A stretch of DNA of 30,810 bases. It comes from JBEKCP01 sp050014815. Lineage in GTDB: Bacteria; Planctomycetota; Planctomycetia; Pirellulales; Thermoguttaceae. The translations under genes and the position numbers were made by a program. Each line of letters opens with the position of its first letter. The stretch's first letter is position 1. Below, piece by piece: positions 1 to 8,055 of the stretch. The notes under the pieces were generated by a model. It worked only from the letters and a program-made list of their open reading frames with translations, was not told the origin of the DNA and made no database searches. The stretch lies in NCBI GenBank assembly GCA_050014815.1, contig JBEKCP010000008.1:1-30810 (forward strand), written 5' to 3'.

Positions 1-2136
1 GAAGCCGGCCTCGATACGCTGACCATCAACGGTCTCACGCTCCTGCGTCGTCCCGGTCGCCTGCCCGGCACGGAAGATTGGACTGACGAACGCACCGATG
101 CCAGTCACCGCAACGGGCTGAGCGAACCGAACGTCAAACTGCCGCTGGGCACCGTGTGGTACGGCGGGTATGCGGCGGACAAGGCCAACTACTTCATTAC
201 GCAGTTCACCCCGGTGGATAGTGGCGGTCACCAGATCCCGGCACTCATTGCGAGTGGCCGGTGGATTCTCCAGGGCGACACGCAACTGACCGCCATCGAT
301 CAATACAACAGCCGGCATCTTTGGTCGCTCCCGTTGCCGACGTGGTGGGTCTATGAAGGTTACGGCCGAGCCAGCGGCGGCAAGATCAAGCCGTGGAATG
401 ATCCTAAAGCAAATCAATTCCCCATGCGGCCCACGCAGCGGTGCCGGTCGGCCGGCTACTCGATGGCCGCCGCGCCGGATGCCGTCTACGTTTGCGTCGG
501 CCCCGAACTCTGGCATATCAACCAAGGCGACGGCGCGATCCTGCACAAATGGCCCGCGCCATTCCCGGCGGACGGCGAAGAGCGCCTGTGCTTCGGTCAA
601 GCGTGGATTGCCGGCGACCTGGTTCTCGCGACGATCTTTTCGGAACGCGACATGCGCGAGGCGGAGATGGGGTGGGACAATGGCGGCGGGTCGTGGTCGA
701 AGAACCGCATGAAGATGCGCCATCTCATTGCGCTCGACCGCACCACCGGCAAACTCCACTGGACGCTCAATCCCAAGATCGGGTTTCTCAACGATGGCAT
801 CGTTGTCGGAAATGGCCGGGTGTACGCCAATGATCTCCTGAGTGACGGCGTGCTCCGGGGACTCATTCGCACGGGCTACAAGCTCGACGACGCCGCCATG
901 AACGCCGCGACGATCAGCGCCTTCGATCTCCAATCCGGCAAGCAGCTTTGGCAACACCCGCTGACCCGGCTGGTTCAGGATATTCACTACGATGTCGCCA
1001 ACGATCTGCTGCTGCTGCCCTCTCGAGCGGCGTGGACGATTCGTGACGGCAAGTGGGTGGAAGATGCCATCAACAAATCCCAGATTCCGAGGTTCCTTGG
1101 TGAACGCCCCGGCCTGCTCATTGCCCTCCGTGGCGCGACCGGCGAAGCGATTTATGAACGGAGCAACGCCTTTTATAAAGAACCGTTCAGTCTGGTTGAT
1201 TTACGCGCCTCGCACCGCAGCGGATTGCTCTTCGATCTCCTGAAAGGCGAAGCGCTCCGCCAGCCGCATCCGGTTACCGGCGCACCCGCGTACTTCAATG
1301 CCGTCAGTGGCGGTTGCACCTATCTCACGGCCAGCCGGTACGTCTCCGGCTTCCGCTGCGGCTGGAATGATCTCACGACCGGTCTCAGCGGGCCGGTGGG
1401 CGACTACGACTCCGGCTGCATCCCCAATTGGGTGACCGCGGGCGGCCTCATGAACAGCACCGCGCAATCCATCACCCGGTTCCGGAACCGTCCGCACGTC
1501 ACCGCCTTCACGGCGACACATCGCCCCGGCGCCGAATTCTGGTGTGGCGACAAAGGGCTGTCCGCCGTCAGCACCGAAGCCCCGATGCCGGTCAAGCAAC
1601 TCGGCATTCTGCCCGGCGCGCCCGGCAATCTCTTCGACGACCAAAGCCGCGTCTGGCTGCGATTCACCGCCGATGGCCGGTGTGCTTACTCGGAAATCGC
1701 CAAAGGGAAAACGCCAGCCGCCTTCACTGGCGTGACCAACTACGAAGTCCCCACTCACCGCATCAAGTCCGCTCCCGGTTTGCCGGCCTTTGTCGGCAGC
1801 TACGGCCTGATCGGACTGACCGGGCTTAACCTCCGGCTCGCCACGCCCGGCAACCTCAGTCCGGACCTGAAACTCAAACACACCGTCGCGCTCGTCTTTC
1901 TCGAACCTGACCATACCAAACCCGGCGAACGCGTCTTCTCGGTCAAAGCCAACGGACTCGACGTGGCAACCGATCTCGACATCGCCAAAGAAGCGGGCCG
2001 GCGCGTGGCCATCACCCGCACAGTCACCATTGAAACCACCGGTAAAGATCCCGTGTTGCGTTTGGAGTTTGCGCCGAAGGCCGGTAGTCAACCGGCCGTC
2101 CTCAGCGGCATCTTCATCGCTGCTGTTGACCACTGA
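1..2136 (+). CDS. PQQ-like beta-propeller repeat protein (5' end outside window)
   Basis: The frame is open from base 1 to the TGA at 2134-2136, so the gene starts upstream; the GTG at 154 is internal. The opening residues (LLRRPGRLPGTEDWT, then PLGTVWYGG) match the planctomycete PQQ-like propeller style, in which GxxDWTH-type and LGxLWYGD-type motifs introduce blades. Further blade signatures are IALDRTTGKLHWTL, ISAFDLQSGKQLWQHPL and LIALRGATGEAIYE. The visible part is 711 codons. Several Cys residues lie in the last third (SGGCTYL, SGCIPNW, EFWCGDKG), and the C-terminal part (about the last 130 residues) looks like a separate beta domain. Such proteins are normally exported and bind a ligand or substrate; actual PQQ binding cannot be judged. 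The signal peptide would be upstream and is not visible. Confidence 0.85.
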   Translation, partial: EAGLDTLTINGLTLLRRPGRLPGTEDWTDERTDASHRNGLSEPNVKLPLGTVWYGGYAADKANYFITQFTPVDSGGHQIPALIASGRWILQGDTQLTAIDQYNSRHLWSLPLPTWWVYEGYGRASGGKIKPWNDPKANQFPMRPTQRCRSAGYSMAAAPDAVYVCVGPELWHINQGDGAILHKWPAPFPADGEERLCFGQAWIAGDLVLATIFSERDMREAEMGWDNGGGSWSKNRMKMRHLIALDRTTGKLHWTLNPKIGFLNDGIVVGNGRVYANDLLSDGVLRGLIRTGYKLDDAAMNAATISAFDLQSGKQLWQHPLTRLVQDIHYDVANDLLLLPSRAAWTIRDGKWVEDAINKSQIPRFLGERPGLLIALRGATGEAIYERSNAFYKEPFSLVDLRASHRSGLLFDLLKGEALRQPHPVTGAPAYFNAVSGGCTYLTASRYVSGFRCGWNDLTTGLSGPVGDYDSGCIPNWVTAGGLMNSTAQSITRFRNRPHVTAFTATHRPGAEFWCGDKGLSAVSTEAPMPVKQLGILPGAPGNLFDDQSRVWLRFTADGRCAYSEIAKGKTPAAFTGVTNYEVPTHRIKSAPGLPAFVGSYGLIGLTGLNLRLATPGNLSPDLKLKHTVALVFLEPDHTKPGERVFSVKANGLDVATDLDIAKEAGRRVAITRTVTIETTGKDPVLRLEFAPKAGSQPAVLSGIFIAAVDH

Positions 2137-2422
2137 CCGGGCCTTTTGACCGGGACGTGCAGAGCGTCTGCCGCAGGTCGTAGCAGTACACCCCGTCGAA
2201 ACCGCGCATGAAGATGCGTCCTTCGACCATGGGCCAGGTCATGTACTTGTTGTGGTAGGAGGTCGTTTGGGGATGCGGTTGGACCCAGACGCAGCGCAAT
2301 GGTCCGAACGTTTCCGGGGTGCCGCCAAGGATGGCCATGGGGCGTAGCAGGACCACGTGGCGGTGGCCGGAGAGCACAATCCGGCCCAGGGCCGCCTTGC
2401 CGCGGGTCCGGAGGGCCTCGTG
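2114..2422 (-). pseudogene. 3' fragment of a second PQQ-like beta-propeller gene
   Basis: On the minus strand the frame ending at 2114 encodes a stretch (GRIVLSGHRHVVLLRPMA, then TTSYHNKYMTWPMVEGRIF, then MRGFDGVYCYDLR) that reads like the last blade of a planctomycete PQQ-like propeller. The upstream part of the same frame (before about 2422) is Arg/Pro-rich and looks like out-of-frame translation, so only the 3' end survives. It converges on, and slightly overlaps, the plus-strand propeller gene that ends at 2136. The 5' break coincides with the TPR-protein scrap just upstream. The fragment call is by motif reading; the exact breakpoint is uncertain by some tens of bases. Confidence 0.55.
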
Positions 2423-2430
2423 GAGCAGCA

Positions 2431-2550
2431 GCCCGCACCGTGTTGTAAACTCACGAGCGTCACCTCGGGCACACGGGCCAACGGCGCGAAGTTCTGGAGC
2501 GGAATCGAGCGGAAGCGGTCGGCCCGGTACTGGCGGTTGCCCTGCCAGGC
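2431..2550 (-). pseudogene. fragment of a TPR / glycosyltransferase-type protein
   Basis: About 40 codons on the minus strand, in a different frame from the propeller scrap, read AWQGNRQYRADRFRSIPL, then FAPLARVPEVTLVSLQ. This matches a conserved block in large TPR proteins with an O-GlcNAc-transferase-like or GT9-like C-terminal half (typical form: WxGNPxxxxDRxRSIPLxxFxPL...GVxLxSLQ). Neither side continues the family sequence. It directly adjoins the propeller fragment, so two unrelated gene pieces have been joined here. Confidence 0.45.
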
Positions 2551-2987
2551 GGTCGAGCATTCGGCTGGCGCAAAAGGGGCCCTACGATGTCGCCAACGTG
2601 CCCATTCTGCAAGCCTCTGACCCGATTGCACCGGCCGCTCGCCCTGCCAGCCCGCTACGGCCACCAGGAATTTTGCTGTGCCCCTCGGTGTCCGTCCTGG
2701 CCCGCCAGGCCACTCCTGCCCGTTGGAGGCCAAACCCAAACTGCATTGTTATCCATCCGTCACTGGCCCAGCGAGCCCTTGCAGGCTCAGGGTCGGGTTG
2801 CCACAATCAAGGGATGTTTCCCCACCGGTTCCCTCATCAACCAGATTTCTCCGAAGGTCGAGTGTCTGGTGTCGCTGTGGAGCCCGGGGACAATAGGCCA
2901 ATCTCTGCTTTCAGACGCATCTCGGCAACACCACCGGGAGCGTTTCCGCTGCGGGCATCGTCGCAGCCCGCCTGCTGAAGTGAAGAC
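2551..2987. other. 437-bp stretch without a recognisable gene
   Basis: Open frames on both strands are Pro/Arg/Ala-rich and resemble no family. No convincing sigma-70 promoter was seen upstream of the carbamoyltransferase start at 2988; the bases just before it (CTGAAGTGAAGAC) offer only a modest ribosome binding site. Confidence 0.5.
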
Positions 2988-4784
2988 ATGGGTAACCGAA
3001 GCACTAGAGAACTACCGCTCATACTCGGCTTGAATGCGGCCTATCACGAGAGCGCAGCCGCGATTACCCGAGGCTTCGAGGTCGTTTTCGCGGCCGAGGA
3101 AGAACGTTATACGCGTGAGAAACACGCGAAGGTCGCTCGCGTCACGAACCCCAATCAGTTGCCTTGGTTTGCGATCCGAGATTGCCTGCGGGCTGCAAAC
3201 TGTACAAAGCTATCAGATGTCGACGCCGTGGCATACTCCCTCATGCCCGGCAAGCGTCTAGCCATGATTGGGAGTGATCCGTATCCGATCAGCGACGCCG
3301 TGGGTTTCGGAACCCAGTGGGGAGAACAGACTTTCGATCACCGGGTCCGCAGTGTCCCGCAGATCATCAGCACCGCCGCCGAGGTTCCCTCTCTTGCCGC
3401 AGGCTTTCACTTTATACCTCACCATCTCGCGCACGCAGCCTGCGCCTACTATGCGTCCGGGCTGGAATCCGCAGCAGTGCTTGTAGTCGACGGCATCGGT
3501 GAGTCGGCAACTACGTGGCTTGGAAGAGGCAGCGAGGCGGGGTTAGAGATGATCGAGGAGATTCCCTATCCCCATTCCATCGGCATGTTGTGGGAACGGA
3601 TAGCGGCGTATCTCGGTTTTGGGGAGTATGACGCCGCGAAGGTCATGGGGCTTGCGGCGTTTGGGGACCCACAACGGTTTGCCGCGGCCATGGATCGCTT
3701 GTTTTACGTCCACGACCACGGCGAGCCGACCTTGGCTTCCGGGGAGCCTCCGTTCGTGGTGAATCTTGATCTGGCCCGTTTCCGCGCCGGCGACGTGGCT
3801 GGCCTGGAATCACTGTTTGGCAGACGCCGTCAACCGGATGAATCGCCCACGGATGCCCGCTTCGCCGATATCGCGGCTGCGTTGCAGAGGCGAACGGAGG
3901 ATGCCTTGCTGGCGCTCGCGTGGCGGTTGAATCGAGCGACCGGCGAGTCCAAACTGGCGTACGGCGGTGGAGTAGCGCTCAACTGTGTTGCGAACGGTCG
4001 ACTCGAACGCGACGGGCCTTTCGAGACCGTCCACGTGTATGCTGCTCCCCACGATGCCGGAACGGCCATCGGTGCGGCACTAGCGACCGCGCGCCGGATA
4101 GCCAAGTCCGGTTCCCTGGCCGTGGGCATGGTCGGCGCGTCCTTGACGCCCTTCTTGGGAGGTGAGTTCGACGACGATGCGATCGACGCTGCCCTTGTGC
4201 GTTGGGGGCTTGCCTGGGAACGAGCGCCCGACCCGGAATTGCGGGCCGCATCGTTTCTGGCCGATGGTCGTATCGTTGCCTGGTTTCAGGGGCGCATGGA
4301 GTTTGGGCCACGGGCGCTTGGAAACCGCTCTCTCCTGGCAGATCCGCGGCATCCCGGAATGCGCGAAAGACTCAACAGTCGCATCAAGCATCGGGAGTCG
4401 TTCAGGCCGTTTGCCGCTTCGGTCTTGGAGGAAGAGGCGGCGCATTGGTTCGAGTTCCCCACGGATCGGGCGGGGGCAGGAGCTTCGCGAGACCTCATGC
4501 TCCTGGCCTATTCCGTCCGCCCCGACGTGAGATCGCGAGTTCCGGCAGTAGTGCATGCCGACGGCACATGCCGGATTCAAACCGTCAGCCAGCAGCGCCA
4601 GCCTCGATTTCACCGACTGATCTCGGCGTTTTCTCAAATGACGGGGCTGCCCCTGATCCTGAATACCTCCTACAATGAACAGGAGCCCCTGGTGTTGACA
4701 CCCGATGATGCACTCGCAACTTTTCGCAAGACCCCTATCGATGCCCTGTTCTTGAACGATCGTTTGGTCCTACGCCAGGAGTAG
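2988..4784 (+). CDS. NodU/CmcH-family carbamoyltransferase
   Basis: 598 residues, the usual length for this family. It transfers a carbamoyl group from carbamoyl phosphate, through carbamoyl-AMP, to a hydroxyl of a small molecule (nodulation factor, cephem, aminocoumarin or similar in studied members). The N-terminal ASKHA-like domain opens with ILGLNAAYHESAAAI (13-26) and AAEEERYTREKHAKV (35-49). HHLAHAACAYY (145-155) matches the metal-binding HHxxHA motif, and LVVDGIGE (165-172) is the phosphate-loop region. The YrdC-like C-terminal domain has EFGPRALGNRS (438-448), RIKHRESFRPFA and LILNTSYNEQEP, all family hallmarks. The radical SAM gene follows after 19 bp, so both probably act in one pathway. 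The acceptor substrate cannot be inferred. Confidence 0.92.
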   Translation: MGNRSTRELPLILGLNAAYHESAAAITRGFEVVFAAEEERYTREKHAKVARVTNPNQLPWFAIRDCLRAANCTKLSDVDAVAYSLMPGKRLAMIGSDPYPISDAVGFGTQWGEQTFDHRVRSVPQIISTAAEVPSLAAGFHFIPHHLAHAACAYYASGLESAAVLVVDGIGESATTWLGRGSEAGLEMIEEIPYPHSIGMLWERIAAYLGFGEYDAAKVMGLAAFGDPQRFAAAMDRLFYVHDHGEPTLASGEPPFVVNLDLARFRAGDVAGLESLFGRRRQPDESPTDARFADIAAALQRRTEDALLALAWRLNRATGESKLAYGGGVALNCVANGRLERDGPFETVHVYAAPHDAGTAIGAALATARRIAKSGSLAVGMVGASLTPFLGGEFDDDAIDAALVRWGLAWERAPDPELRAASFLADGRIVAWFQGRMEFGPRALGNRSLLADPRHPGMRERLNSRIKHRESFRPFAASVLEEEAAHWFEFPTDRAGAGASRDLMLLAYSVRPDVRSRVPAVVHADGTCRIQTVSQQRQPRFHRLISAFSQMTGLPLILNTSYNEQEPLVLTPDDALATFRKTPIDALFLNDRLVLRQE

Positions 4785-4803
4785 GCAGGGAGACAAGTGC
4801 GCC

Positions 4804-5805
4804 GTGTCAAGAAACGCGTCAATACACCCGTTGGCCCGCCCGGCAGACCGGCTCCTGTTCGCGCCGGCGCGGGATTGGTATGGCGTTCGGCTGGCACTGG
4901 TCTTCGGCAATCACGCGCCCGAGGGGCAGTGTCCTTACTACGCCGCCGGGAAGTGTCGCCATTGCGATATCGGGGCGGGCGAAGGCGCCGCGTTCACTTC
5001 TGAATTGAATCGCCAACGGCTGGGCTGGTTCCAGCGGCACTACCTCCAGGTATTGCCCGAGGTGGTGCATCTCGTGCTTTACAATTCCGGTTCACTTCTC
5101 AACCCGCAGGAAATGCCCGCCGACCTGCTCGACGAAGTTCTCGCTTGGGCGAGGTCGCTGCCCGCCTTGCAGGTTGTTTCCGTGGAAACGCGGGAAACCG
5201 CAGTCACGGAAACCTCGCTGCGCCGAGTGGCCGATACACTGGGTCCCAACAGAATGACGCGGGTGATATTGGGCCTGGAGACATCCAATGATCATCTCCG
5301 AGAGAAACTGCTCGCGAAACAGATGCCGCGGGCGGCAGTGCGGAGGGCCGTCGCAAAGATCGCCTTGGTGGCAGCCGGCTTGGAGCCCGAACGCATCGGA
5401 CTGACCTTCAATATCCTCATCGGCGGTCCCGGGACCACTTCCGACACCGCCGTGGAGGATGCCGTTGGGACAGCACGTTTCACCCTGGAGACCGGCCGCG
5501 ACGCCAAGCTGCCCGTGGACCTGAATCTGCATCCTTACTACCGGAGCGCCCGCGGGCAAGCGTACTTCCCTGCCCATCCCCGCTGTTCACGCCAGACGGT
5601 CGCACTGGCGGCGTCCGCAGTTGCGCGACTTGCCGCGGGCTCCGTTCCCCCGTGCGTGCTGTTCATCGGCACCAGCGACGAAGGTCATGCCGCGGACTTC
5701 CTTCCAGCCGGCTGGCCTGCAGATACGGTGCGCGCGGCCTTCGAGAGGTTCAACCGGTCACAAGATCCGTCCGCGGTGGCGGCTTGTGCGATGGCCCAAT
5801 CATAG
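4804..5805 (+). CDS. radical SAM protein (CX7CX2C cluster), paired with the carbamoyltransferase
   Basis: 333 residues from the GTG at 4804; AGGGAG at 4788-4793 is the likely ribosome binding site. Cys43, Cys51 and Cys54 (GQCPYYAAGKCRHCDIG) form a CX7CX2C motif, close to the atypically spaced clusters of Elp3-like and TIGR01210/RaSEA-like radical SAM proteins. A partial barrel follows, with VSVETRET (strand 3-like), VILGLETSND (the GLE motif common in this group) and FNILIGGPG. It should cleave S-adenosylmethionine at a 4Fe-4S cluster to start radical chemistry, but no substrate is evident. It lies 19 bp after the carbamoyltransferase and is presumably co-transcribed. Its stop codon directly abuts the stop of the convergent minus-strand gene. 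Confidence 0.75.
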   Translation: MSRNASIHPLARPADRLLFAPARDWYGVRLALVFGNHAPEGQCPYYAAGKCRHCDIGAGEGAAFTSELNRQRLGWFQRHYLQVLPEVVHLVLYNSGSLLNPQEMPADLLDEVLAWARSLPALQVVSVETRETAVTETSLRRVADTLGPNRMTRVILGLETSNDHLREKLLAKQMPRAAVRRAVAKIALVAAGLEPERIGLTFNILIGGPGTTSDTAVEDAVGTARFTLETGRDAKLPVDLNLHPYYRSARGQAYFPAHPRCSRQTVALAASAVARLAAGSVPPCVLFIGTSDEGHAADFLPAGWPADTVRAAFERFNRSQDPSAVAACAMAQS

Positions 5806-6480
5806 CTCGAAGAACTCTCCCTGCCAGATTTGGAACCAGCCGGTATTGCACTCCATCTCGACGAAGAGGAACTGCGGACGCTTCTGCCCGTTTTCTTCCA
5901 GGTCCCGGGAATAGTCCCAATACTCCAGTTCGACGCCCTGGGCCGATTTGACGATGGCCTGGCGCTTCTTGTCGAATTCCGTCATCACGAGCACGTTGGC
6001 CCGGTAGGACTGCAAATTGCCGTTGATCCGGGCGTACAGCTCGGTGTCGCCCTTTTTGCGCGGTTGCCCGCTGCCGTCCAACTCGCCCTCATCGTAGGTG
6101 ATCTCGAACTGGCCGGTCGTATCGCGGACGACGTTCTCCAACCCCTGGTCGTAGGCCTTCTCGTCATACAGCCGCAAGAGAATGACATCCTTGCCGTCGG
6201 GCTCCGCGGGCACGACCCGCAGGCGGAGGCCGATCGCCGTGGCGGCGTCGAAGCCCTTGACGCCCTCGAGGACATAGTCCGTAAACACGAAGGTCTTGTC
6301 GGCAAGCTTGCGGGCATACTCGCGGATCTCTTTGATGGTGAAGGTGTAATCCTTGTACTGGGGGAAATCCACCGACAAGAGGAGGCCGGCGACCTCGTCG
6401 AGCGGATTGTAGAAGGGGATGGCCGGCTCGCCCTTCATCCGATCACGGAACATTTCCCAGAGCGTTTTACCCTCTGACAT
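5800..6480 (-). CDS. small cytosolic protein of the PspA/DUF350 neighbourhood (DUF4178/DUF2491-like position)
   Basis: 226 residues starting MSEGKTLWEMF. The ATG at 6480 is preceded by AAAGGAAACGTC, a good ribosome binding site, and is preferred to an upstream in-frame start at 6585. There is no signal peptide or membrane segment; the protein is acidic and probably beta-rich. The C-terminal half (ELEYWDYSRD, then FLFVEMECNTGWFQIWQGE) resembles the ending of DUF4178-type proteins, with W and aromatic residues in short strands. In E. coli the PspA homologue YjfJ and the DUF350 protein YjfL flank a protein of similar size (YjfK, DUF2491); this gene sits in a comparable place. Family membership is inference from context and a loose C-terminal likeness. 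It is the last gene of the minus-strand series, 123 bp after the DUF350 gene. Confidence 0.7.
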   Translation of the reverse strand: MSEGKTLWEMFRDRMKGEPAIPFYNPLDEVAGLLLSVDFPQYKDYTFTIKEIREYARKLADKTFVFTDYVLEGVKGFDAATAIGLRLRVVPAEPDGKDVILLRLYDEKAYDQGLENVVRDTTGQFEITYDEGELDGSGQPRKKGDTELYARINGNLQSYRANVLVMTEFDKKRQAIVKSAQGVELEYWDYSRDLEENGQKRPQFLFVEMECNTGWFQIWQGEFFEL

Positions 6481-6603
6481 GACGTTTCCTTTGCCGTTGC
6501 CGCATTTCGGGGAACGTAAATGAACTTGCACGATCTTGGCGGGGTTGACCGTGTGCCAATTCCTTCCAGGATCACGCAAGGTCACTGAGTTATTGACTCG
6601 CGC

Positions 6604-6834
6604 TCAGCCGATGACGGCGTGCGCGACCGAGGCGACGATGGCGGCGATGGCGATGAAGTAGCCCGCCAGGGTGGCCGCCACGGCGACATTGCCCTTCGAA
6701 AGCTCGTCTTGGAAGTTGCACTTCGGGGTCAGGATGTCGAAGAGCTTGTAACCGATCAGCAACGCGATGACGGCGACGACGGCGAAGCCGAACGTCGCGA
6801 CGAGGTCGCTGAGGAAGTGCTCGGGCAGGTGCAT
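6604..6834 (-). CDS. DUF350 family small membrane protein (YjfL-like)
   Basis: 76 residues with two hydrophobic segments, about 12-30 (FGFAVVAVIALLIGYKLFD) and 48-72 (NVAVAATLAGYFIAIAAIV). They are linked by a polar loop containing PKCNFQDEL and the K-G-N-x-A-V-A pattern typical of DUF350 repeats. This is a single two-helix unit, whereas many DUF350 proteins carry two. The ATG at 6834 has GGAG eight bases upstream. DUF350 proteins recur beside PspA homologues; their biochemical role is unknown. It lies 34 bp after the Ser-rich protein gene and is probably in the same operon. Confidence 0.8.
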   Translation of the reverse strand: MHLPEHFLSDLVATFGFAVVAVIALLIGYKLFDILTPKCNFQDELSKGNVAVAATLAGYFIAIAAIVASVAHAVIG

Positions 6835-6868
6835 GGTCTTGTCTCCTGTCTGGTTTGTTTCCGCTTGT

Positions 6869-7963
6869 TTACCAACGTTTCACGAACAACAGCCAATAGG
6901 CCCCGAAACCGATCGCCGCCAGCAACGGGGCGGTGAAAAGCCAGAACGCCACCCGCCCCGAGGTCGTCGGACGGGAGGCGTAGACGTTGTTGACGTAGCC
7001 GTCGGAATACATCAAGTCCGGATTGGACGCCAGCGCCGGGGGCACGTAATTGGGGTTGCGGGCGGCGTTCTGCACCTCCAGCTCCGCCAATCGCCCGCGA
7101 ACGGCGGCATCGGAGTCCAGAATCGCCTGATAGCGAGCCGCGTCGATTCGGCTCTGGTTGTGATAAGCCCACAGCGCCCGCTCCTCGATGGATTGATCCA
7201 TCAGCCACCACCAAAAGGCGCTGCTGATCGGGTCGTTGTAGGAAACCAGCGGGTAGGAGACGTAGCCGCCGTAGAAGCTCGACCAGCGGGCCGGGCGAGT
7301 CCGGTAGCCATAGTCGTCGATGACGACCGGGTAATTATTATAGACGTAGGTTCTCGAAACCGTCCGGGGCCGCGACGCATAAGACGGATTGGACGTGGTC
7401 GAGCGGGTACCGTCATCGGAAGCCCGCGGGGACGAAAAGCCCGATGACGGCCTGGGACTATTGATTCCCCTGCTGTGCTCGTAGCTTTGCTGCGAGGCGA
7501 CTTTCTCGGCCGCCCGCGAAGCCGCGGAGTCGAAAGAGGAGCCCGACGAGCCGGTCGGGGACGAAAATGTCCGGGATGGACTGAAACTGTGGGACGACGG
7601 TTTGCCGTCCGACCCCGCCGAATAGGTCTTGCCGCTTTCATAACTGCTGCCGCTGTAGCTCTTGGCGGTGCTGGTGTAGCTGCTGCTGGGCCGCGAGGAA
7701 TAGCTCGTCGAGGGCGAAGGCGAGGGCGAACTGTAGGAGCCGCGGCTGGGGCTGGAGCCGGAACTGAAGCTATGGCTCGGGCTGGAACTGGAACCAAAGC
7801 TGGGGCTGGGGCTGGAACTGAAGCTATGGCTGGAGCTGGAGCCATGGCTGGAACTGAAGCTGGAGTGGCTCCCGCCGCCCGAGGAATACCCCTTGGCATG
7901 AAGGTCTCCACCCGACCAGCAGACGATCGCCATGAGCGGCAATAGCTTCTTCAACATGGCCAT
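6869..7963 (-). CDS. exported Ser-rich low-complexity protein with C-terminal membrane anchor
   Basis: 364 residues. An N-terminal signal peptide (KKLLPLMAIVCWSG, probable cleavage near HA-KG) is followed by about 170 residues of Ser/Gly/Pro/Phe low-complexity sequence with recurring SxSF and SPSPS units. A globular stretch then begins with TVSRTYVYNNYPVVIDDYG and contains FWWWLMDQSIEERALWAYH, RIDAARYQAIL and AVRGRLAELE. A single C-terminal helix (VAFWLFTAPLLAAIGFGAYWLLF) ends in KRW. This predicts an extracytoplasmic protein anchored at its C-terminus. I do not recognise the family. The ATG at 7963 was used; the ATG at 7957 is an alternative. It sits between glgX and the DUF350 gene. Confidence 0.75.
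   Translation of the reverse strand: MAMLKKLLPLMAIVCWSGGDLHAKGYSSGGGSHSSFSSSHGSSSSHSFSSSPSPSFGSSSSPSHSFSSGSSPSRGSYSSPSPSPSTSYSSRPSSSYTSTAKSYSGSSYESGKTYSAGSDGKPSSHSFSPSRTFSSPTGSSGSSFDSAASRAAEKVASQQSYEHSRGINSPRPSSGFSSPRASDDGTRSTTSNPSYASRPRTVSRTYVYNNYPVVIDDYGYRTRPARWSSFYGGYVSYPLVSYNDPISSAFWWWLMDQSIEERALWAYHNQSRIDAARYQAILDSDAAVRGRLAELEVQNAARNPNYVPPALASNPDLMYSDGYVNNVYASRPTTSGRVAFWLFTAPLLAAIGFGAYWLLFVKRW
7715..7870. repeat. degenerate tandem repeat coding for the Ser-rich tract
   Basis: On the plus strand the units CTGGAACTGAAGCTATGG and GGGCTGGAACTGGAACC recur with small changes through this stretch. On the coding (minus) strand they encode repeats of SSSHSF and SPSPSFGSS. The array is in frame (units are multiples of 3), so the Ser tract can lengthen or shorten by slippage without breaking the gene. 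Confidence 0.6.
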
Positions 7964-8055
7964 TCTTCATTCTATTCGCGCACAACGTCCCCGATCCTAC
8001 AGCGGACGCCGCTGGCTGTCAAGCACCCTGTTGCATCCCCATCCGTCGGCGGAAG

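Noticed and set aside
1201..2133. 310-codon open frame on the minus strand
   Set aside because: Antisense to the PQQ-like propeller gene and without recognisable features.
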